Shown one piece after another: positions 34,945-44,452 of a stretch of DNA of 64,000 nucleotides. The DNA is from Flavobacterium daemonense (lineage in GTDB: Bacteria; Bacteroidota; Bacteroidia; Flavobacteriales; Flavobacteriaceae). The stretch spans positions 62,001 to 126,000 of the forward strand of contig NZ_VJYD01000008.1 of assembly GCF_007341385.1 (NCBI RefSeq), read 5' to 3'. Position numbers and translations under genes: made by a program. The stretch's first letter is position 1, and the number at the start of each line of letters is the position of its first letter. The notes under the pieces were generated by a model. The model was not told where the DNA came from and did not search any database. It saw nothing but the letters and a program-made list of their open reading frames with translations.

Positions 34945-37329
34945 ATGCAAAATCACGATTTTTATAATGATATGTTCGCTGATGAAATCGAAGATGTTAA
35001 TGTAAGAGAACAATTAGAAAAATATTTGGTTCATTGGCGTTGGTTTTTAGTGAGTGTGGTTGTTTTTTTGATCGGGGCATTTTTATATTTACGTTACACG
35101 ACACCCAATTATGAAGCTACAACTTCTATTTTAGTTAAAGATGAGAAAAAAGGCGGAATGCTTTCTGAATTATCTGCTTTTGCCGATTTAGGTTTAGGGG
35201 GGACTATGAAAAACAATGTGGACAATGAAATTGAAATTTTAAAATCTAGAACATTAGTTGAAAGTACAATTAAAAAGTTGCATTTAAATGTTGATTTTTT
35301 TGTAAAAGGGAAAGTAGTAGATCGTGATATATATGCCGAAAAACCAATTACAGCTTATTTTTTAAATAAAACCATTTTGTTTGATAAGACAAAAGCAGTA
35401 TTGAATTGCAGACTTTTAACCTCGAATACATTTTTACTTGAAAATGATGAAGAAGAAAAAGAAGAATTTATTTTGTCTTCTAAACGGGAATTCAAATTTG
35501 GAGAAAAAATAGCAACAAAAGTCGGTACTCTTGTTATACAAAAAACATCGTCGTACGCAAAAAATCATACCGGGAGATTTGAGTCTATACGTATTGTTAT
35601 AAATCCATTAGACGATTTGACAGCAGGATTTAGAAATAGATTGAAAGTTGAGCCTATAAGTAAAACAAGCAGCGTTGTAAATGTCTCTATTTCTGACCCT
35701 GTTGCAAAAAAAGCGGAAGATTTTTTGGATAATATGATTCAGATTTACAATGAAGATGCCGCTGAGGATAAGAATTTCATTTCAGAAAATACGTCGAAGT
35801 TTATTGCAAGTCGATTGGCATTAATAGCTCAAGAATTAGATGGTGTCGAGCAAGATGTGGAAACATTCAAAAAAAGCAATAAACTGACGGATATTGAATC
35901 AGAAGCCAAACTTTTTATCGAAGGTTCAACGGAATATGATAAAAAAGGAGTAGAAACTGAAATTCAATTAAATGTTGTTTCTTCTCTTTTAGATTTTATA
36001 AAAAAAAGTACTAATTCAGATTTATTGCCAACTAACATGATTTCTGAGAAGGATGATGCTAGCGGATTAATTTCGTCTTACAATGAATTAGTTTTAGATC
36101 GCAACAGAATTTTGAAATCTGCTACAGAAGAAAACCCCTCAGTAGTAAAGTTGGATCAACAAATTTCATCATTAAAATCAAATGTTGCGGCTAGTCTGAG
36201 CCGTATGCAGGCTAATTTACGAATTCAGAATCGTGACATAAAAAATCAGGAAGGTATTTTAAATAGCAAAATTGGTAAGATTCCTGTACAGGAACGCCAG
36301 TTCAGAGTCATTGCGAGACAGCAAAAGGTTAAAGAGGAACTATATTTATATTTACTTCAAAAAAGAGAAGAAACGGCTATTTCGCTGTCGGCGACTGAGC
36401 CTAATGCTCGTGTGATTGATGTAGCCAAAGCGGATAAAAATCCAATTAGTCCTAAGAAAAGGATTATTTATTTAGCAGGATTACTGATAGGATTGCTTGT
36501 TCCATTTGGAGTTATTTATGGCAACAATCTGTTAGATACGAAGATCAAAAGTAAATTAGATTTGGAAGGAAAAACCCAAATCCCATTTATTGGTGATGTG
36601 CCTACTTCTGATGATATCACTGAATTAATAAAATCAGAAAGTAGATCAAGTTCTGCCGAAGCAATTCGCATTGTAAGAACAAACTTGGAATTCATGCTTG
36701 CGAAAGTGCCGGATGGAATTGCAAAAACTATTTTCGTAACATCAACTTTTCCCTCAGAAGGTAAAACTTTTATATCAGTGAATCTTGCGGCAACTTTTGC
36801 GCTATCGGGAAAAAAAGTTTTGTTAGTGGGAGCTGATATCAGGAATCCAAAATTTGGTGAATACATTAATGTGCCAAATAGTGGATTGACAAATTATTTG
36901 TCTTCATCAGATAAGGAGATCGACGATTACATTATCAAGCACGAAGGATATAGAAATTTCTTTATATTGCCATCAGGTATTATTCCGCCAAATCCGGCCG
37001 AATTATTGATGAGTAATAAAGTGGATCAGCTTTTTGAAGAGCTTAAAAAGGAATACGACTATATTATTGTAGATACGGCACCAGTTAGTTTGGTTACAGA
37101 TACCTTATTGATTGCTAAAAATGCTGATACCTTCGTGTATGTTATGCGTGCAAATCTTTTGGAAAAACGTATGTTGAATATTGCAAACACTTTCTATAAA
37201 GAAAAAAAACTACCTAATATGTGTATTGTTCTTAATGATACCGATTCTACTAAAGGCTATGGGTATGGTTACGGCTATGGTGTACGGACAAATACAAAGC
37301 CATGGTATAAAAAGATACTCTCTAAATAA
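34945..37329 (+). CDS. polysaccharide co-polymerase/tyrosine autokinase (Wzc-like)
   Basis: 794 residues. The N-terminal Wzz domain begins after two acidic stretches, with a membrane helix near residues 30-50. A long periplasmic coiled coil follows, with a second helix near 515. The cytosolic BY-kinase domain has Walker A FPSEGKTF at about 600, Walker A-prime GADIRNP and Walker B YIIVDTAPVS. The C-terminus has four Tyr alternating with Gly (residues 771-777), the autophosphorylation cluster. Its phosphorylation state controls chain length and export. The opposing CpsB-type gene supplies the phosphatase. Confidence 0.94.
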   Translation: MQNHDFYNDMFADEIEDVNVREQLEKYLVHWRWFLVSVVVFLIGAFLYLRYTTPNYEATTSILVKDEKKGGMLSELSAFADLGLGGTMKNNVDNEIEILKSRTLVESTIKKLHLNVDFFVKGKVVDRDIYAEKPITAYFLNKTILFDKTKAVLNCRLLTSNTFLLENDEEEKEEFILSSKREFKFGEKIATKVGTLVIQKTSSYAKNHTGRFESIRIVINPLDDLTAGFRNRLKVEPISKTSSVVNVSISDPVAKKAEDFLDNMIQIYNEDAAEDKNFISENTSKFIASRLALIAQELDGVEQDVETFKKSNKLTDIESEAKLFIEGSTEYDKKGVETEIQLNVVSSLLDFIKKSTNSDLLPTNMISEKDDASGLISSYNELVLDRNRILKSATEENPSVVKLDQQISSLKSNVAASLSRMQANLRIQNRDIKNQEGILNSKIGKIPVQERQFRVIARQQKVKEELYLYLLQKREETAISLSATEPNARVIDVAKADKNPISPKKRIIYLAGLLIGLLVPFGVIYGNNLLDTKIKSKLDLEGKTQIPFIGDVPTSDDITELIKSESRSSSAEAIRIVRTNLEFMLAKVPDGIAKTIFVTSTFPSEGKTFISVNLAATFALSGKKVLLVGADIRNPKFGEYINVPNSGLTNYLSSSDKEIDDYIIKHEGYRNFFILPSGIIPPNPAELLMSNKVDQLFEELKKEYDYIIVDTAPVSLVTDTLLIAKNADTFVYVMRANLLEKRMLNIANTFYKEKKLPNMCIVLNDTDSTKGYGYGYGYGVRTNTKPWYKKILSK

Positions 37330-37330
37330 A

Positions 37331-37388
37331 AAAAAAATGCATAAAAAAACGGCTTAAGGAATTAAGCCGTTTTTTTATGCATTTTTTT
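37331..37388. terminator. 27-bp perfect hairpin ending the polysaccharide locus
   Basis: Arms 37331-37357 and 37362-37388 are exact complements around a GGAA loop, with A and T runs nested inside (ATGCAT outer, CGGCTTAA inner). It works for both the kinase gene and the convergent phosphatase gene. Confidence 0.9.
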
Positions 37389-37400
37389 TAAGCTATTAAA

Positions 37401-38144
37401 TTAGAATTTAAAAAAATAATTGTTAGAAATAACTTCTTTTAAAGTTTTGATATTCTTATTGTCAATTTTCACTTTCTCACTGAATGACGCAATATGATTG
37501 TTATGGTGCACATCTGTTCCCACAAAATCATACATTCCTTTTTTTAGAAGTTCATCTGTAATTTTTGTTATCTCATTGCCGTAATATCCAACGCTTGCTA
37601 GCAAATTAAGTTGAAATAAACATCCGGCTTTTTTCAATTTACTATATTCACTAAAATTTTTATGGTAAAATAAATAGCGCTCAGGATGTGCTAAAACCGG
37701 AATGTACCCTGCAACTTGAAGATCAAAAAGAATTTTATACAATTGAATTGGTGCATTCATGTAAGACATTTCTACCAATACATAATTATCTTTTAATGTT
37801 AAAAGCTTTTCATTTTGAAAATGACTTTCGAACCAATCATCCATAAAATATTCGGCAGCGGCTCGGAACGGAATTTTATGGTTTTCTGCTTCCAATATAA
37901 CTTTGGTTTCTTGATGTTTCGCGATAATCGATTCAGGAGAATTATTCCAAATATAATGGCTAATGTGTGGTGTCGTTATAAATTGAACAACTCCCATTTC
38001 TTCAAAAGATTTTACAAGTCTGGTTGTATCTTCTATAGTTTTTGCACCATCATCGATACCAGGCAATAAATGTGAATGGATATCAACATAATTTCCGGAC
38101 AATAGATCCTTTAGATTTGGCTTTGATTTTAGGAATGATAACAT
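37401..38144 (-). CDS. CpsB/YwqE-type tyrosine phosphatase (PHP domain)
   Basis: 247 residues. DIHSHLLPGIDDGAKT (His23, His25, Asp31) is the metal site of manganese-dependent CpsB/YwqE phosphatases. FITTPHISH, AAEYFMD, VLVEMSYMN, LAHPERY and FVGTDVHH supply the other ligands in PHP order. It should dephosphorylate the Wzc-like kinase encoded convergently next door and so reset the export machine. Separation by a strong hairpin means the two are regulated apart. Confidence 0.93.
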   Translation of the reverse strand: MLSFLKSKPNLKDLLSGNYVDIHSHLLPGIDDGAKTIEDTTRLVKSFEEMGVVQFITTPHISHYIWNNSPESIIAKHQETKVILEAENHKIPFRAAAEYFMDDWFESHFQNEKLLTLKDNYVLVEMSYMNAPIQLYKILFDLQVAGYIPVLAHPERYLFYHKNFSEYSKLKKAGCLFQLNLLASVGYYGNEITKITDELLKKGMYDFVGTDVHHNNHIASFSEKVKIDNKNIKTLKEVISNNYFFKF

Positions 38145-38251
38145 ATTGTAAAAATAAGTAAACTATGGTATATTTTTAAATGAAAATGGTAAACTTTTAA
38201 CAATATAGGCTTTAAATGAAAATCTAAATTTTTATATATCAGGTATTATTT

Positions 38252-38259
38252 TATATTTG
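38252..38259 (+). promoter_or_regulatory. -7 promoter box
   Basis: TATATTTG, 24 bases before the ATG at 38284. Confidence 0.55.
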
Positions 38260-38283
38260 TTTCTGATAATAATTTAAAGTTTT

Positions 38284-39474
38284 ATGAAAATAAAAGAAAA
38301 TTTATACAATCAAAGGATTGTTTCTATAGATGCTTTGCGAGGAATTACCATTTTTGTAATGATTTTTGTAAATGAATTGGCAAGTATAAAAAATGTACCC
38401 CAATGGATGAAGCACATGCCTGCAGATGCAGATGCTATGACTTTTGTTGATGTGGTTTTTCCTGCCTTTTTATTTATTGTCGGAATGTCAATTCCTTTTG
38501 CATTCAACGCTCGATTAATAAAAGGCGATAGTCCTAAAACGATTTGGACACACACGCTTAAAAGAGCATTGGCCTTGATTATTATTGGAGTTTTTATGGT
38601 AAATGCCGAGTATGGCTATGATGCTTCAAAAATGTTGATTGCACCAGCTTTTTGGGGATTGTTAGCGTACTCAATGCCAATTCCAATTTGGAATAAATAC
38701 TCAAAAGATTTTCCAATTTGGTTGAAATATATACTTCAATATGGTGGAATGCTGGTTTTGGCACTTTTGTATTTTCTTTACATTCAGGACACAGGAGAAA
38801 GAGGAATGACGCCAAAATGGTGGGGAATACTTGGTCTTATTGGCTGGGCGTATCTTTTTACAGTTGTTTATTATTGGCTAGTTTGTGGAAAATTATGGGC
38901 AATGATTGTTTTTTTAGTTTTTTGCGTTGCAATGAATTCATTAAACCTAGTAAGCGATTCTTTTGTCCATCAATCTTTTTGGCTTAGTTTTATTGCTGGG
39001 CATTTAACCCATGCTTCTCTTGTAAGTGCAGGTGTTGTGATTTCATTATTGTTTTTTGATAAAAAAATCACATCAAAAATCAATTGGCCAGTAATTGGTT
39101 TTGTGTTTCTGTTTTTTACTGCAGGCTATTTACTTAGACCTTATTTCGGAATTTCAAAAATTAAGGGAACTCCATCTTGGACAATGTTTTCTGCAACAAT
39201 TTGTACAGTATTGTTTTATTTTCTGTATTGGCTCATAGAAATTAAAAAACAAACAAAATGGAGTGAATTTTTTATGCCCGCTGCAGCAAATCCATTACTG
39301 ATTTATATTTTGCCAGGTGTTATCTATTATTTCTGCAAAGTTCTTAATTTTCATATTATTCCAGGATATTTTCGCGTTGGAGTTCCCGGAATTATTTGGT
39401 CTCTAGTTTTCTCGGCCATTATGCTGTTTGTAATGAAAATTTGCAATAAATATAAAATTCAACTTCATCTTTAA
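38284..39474 (+). CDS. DUF5009/HGSNAT-like membrane acyltransferase
   Basis: 396 residues, about ten to eleven hydrophobic helices. The first cytosolic motif RIVSIDALRGITIFVMIFVN and the TFVDVVFPAFLFIVGMSIPF block are hallmarks of the family that includes heparan-alpha-glucosaminide N-acetyltransferase. It may carry acetyl groups across the membrane to a sugar; the real substrate is not known. A paralogue is encoded at 52542-53813. It lies beside the polysaccharide phosphatase gene but has its own promoter. Confidence 0.8.
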   Translation: MKIKENLYNQRIVSIDALRGITIFVMIFVNELASIKNVPQWMKHMPADADAMTFVDVVFPAFLFIVGMSIPFAFNARLIKGDSPKTIWTHTLKRALALIIIGVFMVNAEYGYDASKMLIAPAFWGLLAYSMPIPIWNKYSKDFPIWLKYILQYGGMLVLALLYFLYIQDTGERGMTPKWWGILGLIGWAYLFTVVYYWLVCGKLWAMIVFLVFCVAMNSLNLVSDSFVHQSFWLSFIAGHLTHASLVSAGVVISLLFFDKKITSKINWPVIGFVFLFFTAGYLLRPYFGISKIKGTPSWTMFSATICTVLFYFLYWLIEIKKQTKWSEFFMPAAANPLLIYILPGVIYYFCKVLNFHIIPGYFRVGVPGIIWSLVFSAIMLFVMKICNKYKIQLHL

Positions 39475-39504
39475 GAGGGGTAGAATTGTTTCAAGTTTCA
39501 GTTT

Positions 39505-39605
39505 AAAATCCGACGGTCCCGAAGCCTCGGGATAAAGTTTCAAACCCGACAGGTTTTAAAAACCTGTCGGGTTTACTTTATTAAGCTTTGTAGCAAAGCT
39601 TAAAA
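39505..39605. repeat. three successive hairpins in one spacer
   Basis: TCCCGA-agcc-TCGGGA (about 39518-39533), the 33-bp palindrome AAACCCGACAGGTTTT plus complement (39542-39574), and TTAAGCTTTG-tag-CAAAGCTTAA (39581-39603) follow one another. The middle one is the reverse complement of 9834-9866. Probably transcript ends of the acyltransferase gene. Confidence 0.75.
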
Positions 39606-39634
39606 CTTTTTTCAATATTGTCTTAATAAAATTC

Positions 39635-39642
39635 TAAATTTG
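39635..39642 (+). promoter_or_regulatory. -7 promoter box of the barrel gene
   Basis: TAAATTTG, 28 bases before the ATG at 39670. It overlaps the alternative TTG start at 39640, which is therefore unlikely. Confidence 0.6.
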
Positions 39643-39669
39643 TTAGGATACACTATTAAAACCTTTTTA

Positions 39670-40854
39670 ATGAGTCGCTTAAAAATAAAATTTATCTTGT
39701 TTATAATTTTTATTTCGCCATTTTGTTATTCGCAAAATGACAGCACTTCTGTGGAAAGTCAAGATATTTTAGATGTTATTCAAAAAATATTTAAAAAGAA
39801 TGATTCGATTCCAGATCGAAAAGACCGAAAACTAGCTTTTTCATTATTGCCAGTTCCCATTGGGGCAAACAATTCAAACGGACTTGTAATTTCTTTTTTG
39901 ACAACATTCTATTTAGGTGAAGACTATGAAACCACAAATATGTCGCAGGTGTCTTTCTCTCCTTATTTTAGTTTCAGCAATCAGTATGTATTTCCAATCC
40001 AATCGTATATTTATACAAAAGACAATAAGTGGAATTTCATTGGCGATTATCGGTATTTGATTTATCCGCAACTTACTTATGGACTTGGCGATCATAATAC
40101 GGAAAGCGAAATGTCAACTTTAGATTATAAACAATGGCGTTTTTACCAATTTATAACACGTAAAATAGTTGGCAATTATCGATTGGGTGTCGGTTTTCTC
40201 TACGATAATTACATGAATATTTCAGAAGAATCATATATCGATGGAGAAACTGACTATGTAAAATATATGAATGGAGATTTTTCAGATGAGACATCGCTAG
40301 GCTTCGCGTTTCAAGGGTTATATGATTCAAGAAAAAACATAGTAAATCCAGAAGAAGGAATGTATATCGAAGCCGATTTGAGAATAAATACAAGTGGCGT
40401 CAACGGAGACAAATGGCAATCGTTGTATTTTGATGCACGAAAATACCATTCTTTCAGTAAAACCAAACATCGCGTTTGGGCTTCAAGAGTGTTTTATTGG
40501 TCAACTTTTGGTGGAAAACCGCATTATCTTGATTTGCCGAGTATTGGTTGGGATCGTGATGGAAAAACAGGACGTGGTTTTACAAAAAACAGATACCGCA
40601 GTAACGCACTTATTTATTTTGAAAGCGAATACAGGACCGATATAACTCGAAATGGTTTTTTTGGAGCCGTTTTTTTTGCAAATGTTTCATCTGTTTCCAA
40701 GCTTGATACGTATCAATTCGATAAATGGCATCCGGCTGTTGGAACAGGAATCCGAATTAAATGGAACAAAAAAAACAACAGTAATCTGGCGCTGGATTAC
40801 GGAATAAGTAAAAACGATTGGTCTTTGCGATTAGGTTTGACAGAAAATTTCTAA
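39670..40854 (+). CDS. outer-membrane barrel protein (BamA/TamA surface-antigen type)
   Basis: 394 residues from ATG 39670. A signal peptide ends CYSQ. After a short linker the rest is beta-barrel with features of Omp85 C-terminal domains: GIYIEADLRI-like strands (GMYIEADLRIN), the segment GRGFTKNRYRSNALIYFESEYR matching the conserved loop-6 neighbourhood, and a final aromatic C-terminus (RLGLTENF). No POTRA domains are visible, so it is a barrel-only member. Role unknown; perhaps a pore or lipid-related. Confidence 0.75.
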   Translation: MSRLKIKFILFIIFISPFCYSQNDSTSVESQDILDVIQKIFKKNDSIPDRKDRKLAFSLLPVPIGANNSNGLVISFLTTFYLGEDYETTNMSQVSFSPYFSFSNQYVFPIQSYIYTKDNKWNFIGDYRYLIYPQLTYGLGDHNTESEMSTLDYKQWRFYQFITRKIVGNYRLGVGFLYDNYMNISEESYIDGETDYVKYMNGDFSDETSLGFAFQGLYDSRKNIVNPEEGMYIEADLRINTSGVNGDKWQSLYFDARKYHSFSKTKHRVWASRVFYWSTFGGKPHYLDLPSIGWDRDGKTGRGFTKNRYRSNALIYFESEYRTDITRNGFFGAVFFANVSSVSKLDTYQFDKWHPAVGTGIRIKWNKKNNSNLALDYGISKNDWSLRLGLTENF

Positions 40855-40885
40855 CTTCCCCAAAAATCTGCAGCCTAAAATTTTC

Positions 40886-42049
40886 ATGCAATTATCGGTA
40901 ATAATTCTTAATTATAATGTCAGGTATTTTCTGGAACAATGCGTTTTAAGTGTTCAGGGAGCGACTGCTATGCTTGATGCTGAAATTATTGTTATCGATA
41001 ATAATTCAGAAGATGATTCTTGTTTGATGATGCAAAATCGATTTCCTTCGGTGAAACTCATCCAAAACAAAGAGAATTTTGGATTTCCAAAAGGGAATAA
41101 TATTGGTGTAAAAGAAGCAAAAGGAAAATATATCTGCATTTTAAATCCTGACACCGTAGTTGCCCATGATACTTTTACTAAAATTTTGGCTTTCGCCGAA
41201 GAAAAAGAAGAACTCGGAATTATAGGCTGTAAATTAATTGACGGAACCGGAAAATTTCTTCCAGAAAGCAAACGCGGAATTCCAACGCCTTGGATTGCTT
41301 TTACGAAAGTTGCGGGGTTGTATAAAGTTTTTCCGAAATCAAAATTCTTCAATCAATATTACGCACAAGATTTGGACGAAAACGAAACTGGAAAGGTTGA
41401 GGTTTTAGTAGGCGCTTTTATGTTGATGGAACGCGAACTCTATTTAGATTTGAACGGATTTGATGAAAATTGTTTCATGTACGCTGATGATATCGATATA
41501 TCGTATCGCGCTTTGCAAAAACAAAAATCAAATTATTATTTTCATGATACCACAGTTTTGCATTATAAAGGAGAAAGCACTGTTAAAGACGAAAAGTACA
41601 TGAAGCACTTTCAGGAGGCAATGAACTTTTTGTATCAAAAACATTTTCAGAAATCATTCTTTTTTAGCGCTTTCATTCAAATTGGGATTTGGTTTTTTGC
41701 TTTTGCTAAAATGTTTCAGGGAAAACCAAAAAGAAAATTGGCACCCGAAAAGTATATTTTTTATTCTTCAAATAGCATTTTGTCTGAAAAATTGCCTGCA
41801 ATTCTAAAAAATAAAGTAGAGTTTTTAGATTTCAAAAAAGAAAAAATGGTAAATTCGTGCCACGTTTTTAAGGGTAAAAAGGTTGAGATTATTTTGGATA
41901 ATCAGTACGTTTCATTCAAAAAATGTATCAAAATCATAGAAACTATTAAAGATAAGAACGTTACTTTTAAGATTTTCCCCAAAAACACAAATTTTATTAT
42001 TGGAAGCAATTCTCGAAATGACAGGGGTCAAATTTTAAAAATCGAGTAA
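40886..42049 (+). CDS. glycosyltransferase family 2 (rhamnosyltransferase-like)
   Basis: 387 residues. LSVIILNYNVRYFLEQCVLSV, IIVIDNNSEDDSC, ENFGFPKGNNIGVKEAKG and the metal motif ILNPDTVV are the GT2 pattern seen in dTDP-rhamnosyl and related transferases. GFDENCFMYADDIDISYRAL is the acceptor-side Asp pair. A hydrophobic stretch (FFSAFIQIGIWFFAFAKMF) at about 250-270 suggests membrane binding; the last 110 residues are unlike any domain I know. Not linked to the main polysaccharide locus. Confidence 0.88.
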   Translation: MQLSVIILNYNVRYFLEQCVLSVQGATAMLDAEIIVIDNNSEDDSCLMMQNRFPSVKLIQNKENFGFPKGNNIGVKEAKGKYICILNPDTVVAHDTFTKILAFAEEKEELGIIGCKLIDGTGKFLPESKRGIPTPWIAFTKVAGLYKVFPKSKFFNQYYAQDLDENETGKVEVLVGAFMLMERELYLDLNGFDENCFMYADDIDISYRALQKQKSNYYFHDTTVLHYKGESTVKDEKYMKHFQEAMNFLYQKHFQKSFFFSAFIQIGIWFFAFAKMFQGKPKRKLAPEKYIFYSSNSILSEKLPAILKNKVEFLDFKKEKMVNSCHVFKGKKVEIILDNQYVSFKKCIKIIETIKDKNVTFKIFPKNTNFIIGSNSRNDRGQILKIE

Positions 42050-42133
42050 AAAATTATATTAAATGTAATTTATATTTAAAAAAATCGGTAATTTCGCAAT
42101 CTGAAAATCAAAATCACCCTTGAGGTTAACAAT

Positions 42134-43477
42134 ATGGCAAGATTTGAATTAAAACTTCCTAAAATGGGAGAAAGTGTCGCTGAAGCAACCATTACAAACT
42201 GGTTGAAAGAAGTGGGAGACAGAATTGAAGCTGATGAAGCAGTACTGGAAATTGCGACTGATAAAGTTGACAGTGAAGTGCCAAGCGAAGTGTCAGGCGT
42301 TTTAGTTGAGCAATTATTTGGTAAAGATGATTTGGTTCAAGTAGGACAGACTATTGCGATTATTGAAACAGAAGGTGATGCTCCAGCAGAAACAAAAGCT
42401 GAAGAAGTTGCAGTTCCGGAAGCAGTGGCAGAAATTGAAAAAACAATTGAAGCAGTAAAAGAAACGGTAAGCGTTCCTCAGGATTTTGCTTCATCTGATA
42501 AATTCTTTTCTCCACTAGTTAAAAATATTGCAAAGGAAGAAGGTGTTTCTATTGCTGAACTTGACAGTATTCAAGGTTCAGGAAAAGATGGCCGAGTAAC
42601 AAAAGAAGATATATTAAAATACATTGAAGATCGCAAATCTGGAGTTGTTCTAGCTCCAAAAGCGGTTGAAGAAACTCCAAAAGCTACGGTTGAAACTGTA
42701 AAAACAGTTCAAACGCCAGAGCCAGTGGTTCAAAAAAGCCAACAAGCAGTTCCGGTTTCAGTAAATGGCGGTGACGAAATTATTGAAATGGACAGAATGC
42801 GTAAACTGATTTCAGGTTACATGGTAGCATCTGTGCAGACTTCAGCACACGTTCAATCATTTATTGAGGTTGACGTGACAAATATTGTAAAATGGAGAGA
42901 TAAAGTTAAAACGGCTTTTGAGAAGAGAGAAGGCGAAAAGCTGACTTTTACGCCAATTATGATGGAAGCTGTAGCAAAAGCATTGAAAGATTTCCCAGGA
43001 ATGAATATTTCTGTTGATGGCGAATACATTATCAAAAAGAAAAACATAAACTTAGGAATGGCGGCAGCTTTGCCAAACGGAAACTTGATTGTTCCTGTAA
43101 TTAAAAATGCAGATCAGCTAAATCTTGTTGGAATGGCAAAAGCGGTTAACGATTTAGGAAACCGTGCTAAAGCTGGAAAACTAAAACCAGATGATACGCA
43201 AGGCGGAACTTATACGGTTACGAATGTAGGAACTTTTGGAAGCGTTTTCGGAACTCCGATTATTAATCAGCCTCAAGTTGGAATTTTAGCGCTTGGTGCG
43301 ATTCGTAAAGTACCGGCAGTTATCGAAACTCCAGAAGGAGATTTTATCGGAATTCGTCAAAAAATGTTCTTATCGCACTCTTACGATCATAGAGTTGTAG
43401 ATGGAGCGTTAGGCGGAAGTTTTGTAAAAAGAGTAGCCGAATATTTAGAAGCTTTTGATGTAGATAGAGATTTTTAA
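42134..43477 (+). CDS. 2-oxo acid dehydrogenase E2 (dihydrolipoamide acyltransferase)
   Basis: 447 residues. Lipoyl domain 1-75 with lipoylated Lys44 in EIATDKVDSEV; an Ala/Glu/Pro linker; E3-binding domain near 125-160 (SPLVKNIAKEEGVSIAELDSI-like core); second linker; catalytic domain about 215-447 ending with SYDHRVVDGALGG, where His and Asp are catalytic. It moves an acyl group from lipoyl-lysine to CoA. Branched-chain 2-oxo acid dehydrogenase is more likely than pyruvate dehydrogenase, by overall pattern only. No E1 or E3 gene is adjacent. A clear terminator follows. Confidence 0.92.
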   Translation: MARFELKLPKMGESVAEATITNWLKEVGDRIEADEAVLEIATDKVDSEVPSEVSGVLVEQLFGKDDLVQVGQTIAIIETEGDAPAETKAEEVAVPEAVAEIEKTIEAVKETVSVPQDFASSDKFFSPLVKNIAKEEGVSIAELDSIQGSGKDGRVTKEDILKYIEDRKSGVVLAPKAVEETPKATVETVKTVQTPEPVVQKSQQAVPVSVNGGDEIIEMDRMRKLISGYMVASVQTSAHVQSFIEVDVTNIVKWRDKVKTAFEKREGEKLTFTPIMMEAVAKALKDFPGMNISVDGEYIIKKKNINLGMAAALPNGNLIVPVIKNADQLNLVGMAKAVNDLGNRAKAGKLKPDDTQGGTYTVTNVGTFGSVFGTPIINQPQVGILALGAIRKVPAVIETPEGDFIGIRQKMFLSHSYDHRVVDGALGGSFVKRVAEYLEAFDVDRDF

Positions 43478-43497
43478 TCGATTCATAAATAAATTTT

Positions 43498-43532
43498 AAA
43501 CCCGGAAAATAAAGTGTTTTCCGGGTTTTTTA
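43498..43532 (+). terminator. terminator after the E2 gene
   Basis: AAACCCGGAAAA, loop TAAAGTG, TTTTCCGGGTTT and more T. It starts 20 bases after the E2 stop codon. Confidence 0.88.
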
Positions 43533-43654
43533 TTGCTAAAAAAATCGGGAAAACATCTTTTTTGCATGACCGATTATAAAGTTAAAATTTAAAAAACAGG
43601 CTTTTTTTGGGTAAAAAAAATAAAAATAGGGGCGGAAAATTCGGCTTTTAAAAT

Positions 43655-43662
43655 TACATTTG
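43655..43662 (+). promoter_or_regulatory. -7 promoter box of the exonuclease gene
   Basis: TACATTTG, 19 bases before the ATG at 43682. Confidence 0.6.
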
Positions 43663-43681
43663 TAATCTTATAAAAATTAAA

Positions 43682-44452
43682 ATGGAATTAAAACTAAACA
43701 AACCAATTTGCTTTTTTGATCTTGAAACCACTGGAATTGATATCGGTAAGGATCGAATCGTGGAAATTTCAATATTTAAAGTTTTTCCAAACGGAAATAA
43801 AGAAAGTAAAACTTGGCTAGTAAATCCTACAATTCCAATTCCTCCGCAAACAACAGCCGTACATGGCATTACTGATGAAAAAGTTGCTAATGAGCCAACC
43901 TTTGCAGAACTTGCACCTCATATTTATAATATGATAAAAGACAGTGATTTGGGAGGTTTTAACTCAGATCGTTTTGATATTCCGCTTTTAGCTGAAGAAT
44001 TGCTTCGTGCCGGAGTTGATTTTGATATGAAAAATAAAGTTTCTGTAGATGTTCAGACAATTTTCCACAAAATGGAAGAACGTACTTTGAGTGCGGCATT
44101 GAAATTCTATTGCGGAAAAAGTCTTGAAAATGCACATTCGGCAGAAGCTGATACAATGGCGACTTACGAAATTTTAAAAGCGCAATTAGATCGTTATCCT
44201 GAATTGGAAAATGACATGAAAGCATTGTCTGAGTTTACAACACGTAAAAAGATTGCTGATTTTGCTGGAATGATTGCTTTTGATAAAGATGACGAGGAAA
44301 TATTTACTTTTGGAAAACATAAAGGCGCTAAAGTTGAAAAAATATTAGAAACAGAACCTGGCTATTTCAGCTGGATTCAAAATGCCGACTTTCCTCTATA
44401 TACCAAGAAAGTTTTGACAGGAATAAAATTGAGAAAATTAAATACAAAATAA
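43682..44452 (+). CDS. DnaQ-like 3'-5' exonuclease with ExoX C-terminal domain
   Basis: 256 residues. DEDDh exonuclease: FFDLETTGID gives Asp13 and Glu15, then NPTIPIPPQTTAVHGI, GFNSDRFDIPLL and HSAEADTMATY with the catalytic His-x4-Asp. The C-terminal FTFGKHKGAKVEKILETEPG is the small domain found at the end of exodeoxyribonuclease X-like proteins. It likely trims 3' DNA ends in repair or as a proofreading subunit, but is not clearly DNA-polymerase epsilon. Transcribed alone. Confidence 0.88.
   Translation: MELKLNKPICFFDLETTGIDIGKDRIVEISIFKVFPNGNKESKTWLVNPTIPIPPQTTAVHGITDEKVANEPTFAELAPHIYNMIKDSDLGGFNSDRFDIPLLAEELLRAGVDFDMKNKVSVDVQTIFHKMEERTLSAALKFYCGKSLENAHSAEADTMATYEILKAQLDRYPELENDMKALSEFTTRKKIADFAGMIAFDKDDEEIFTFGKHKGAKVEKILETEPGYFSWIQNADFPLYTKKVLTGIKLRKLNTK

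Noticed and set aside
37255..37283. Gly-Tyr repeats (GYGYGYGYG) at the C-terminus of the kinase as a novel repeat
   Set aside because: Tyr-rich tails are the known autophosphorylation cluster of this family.
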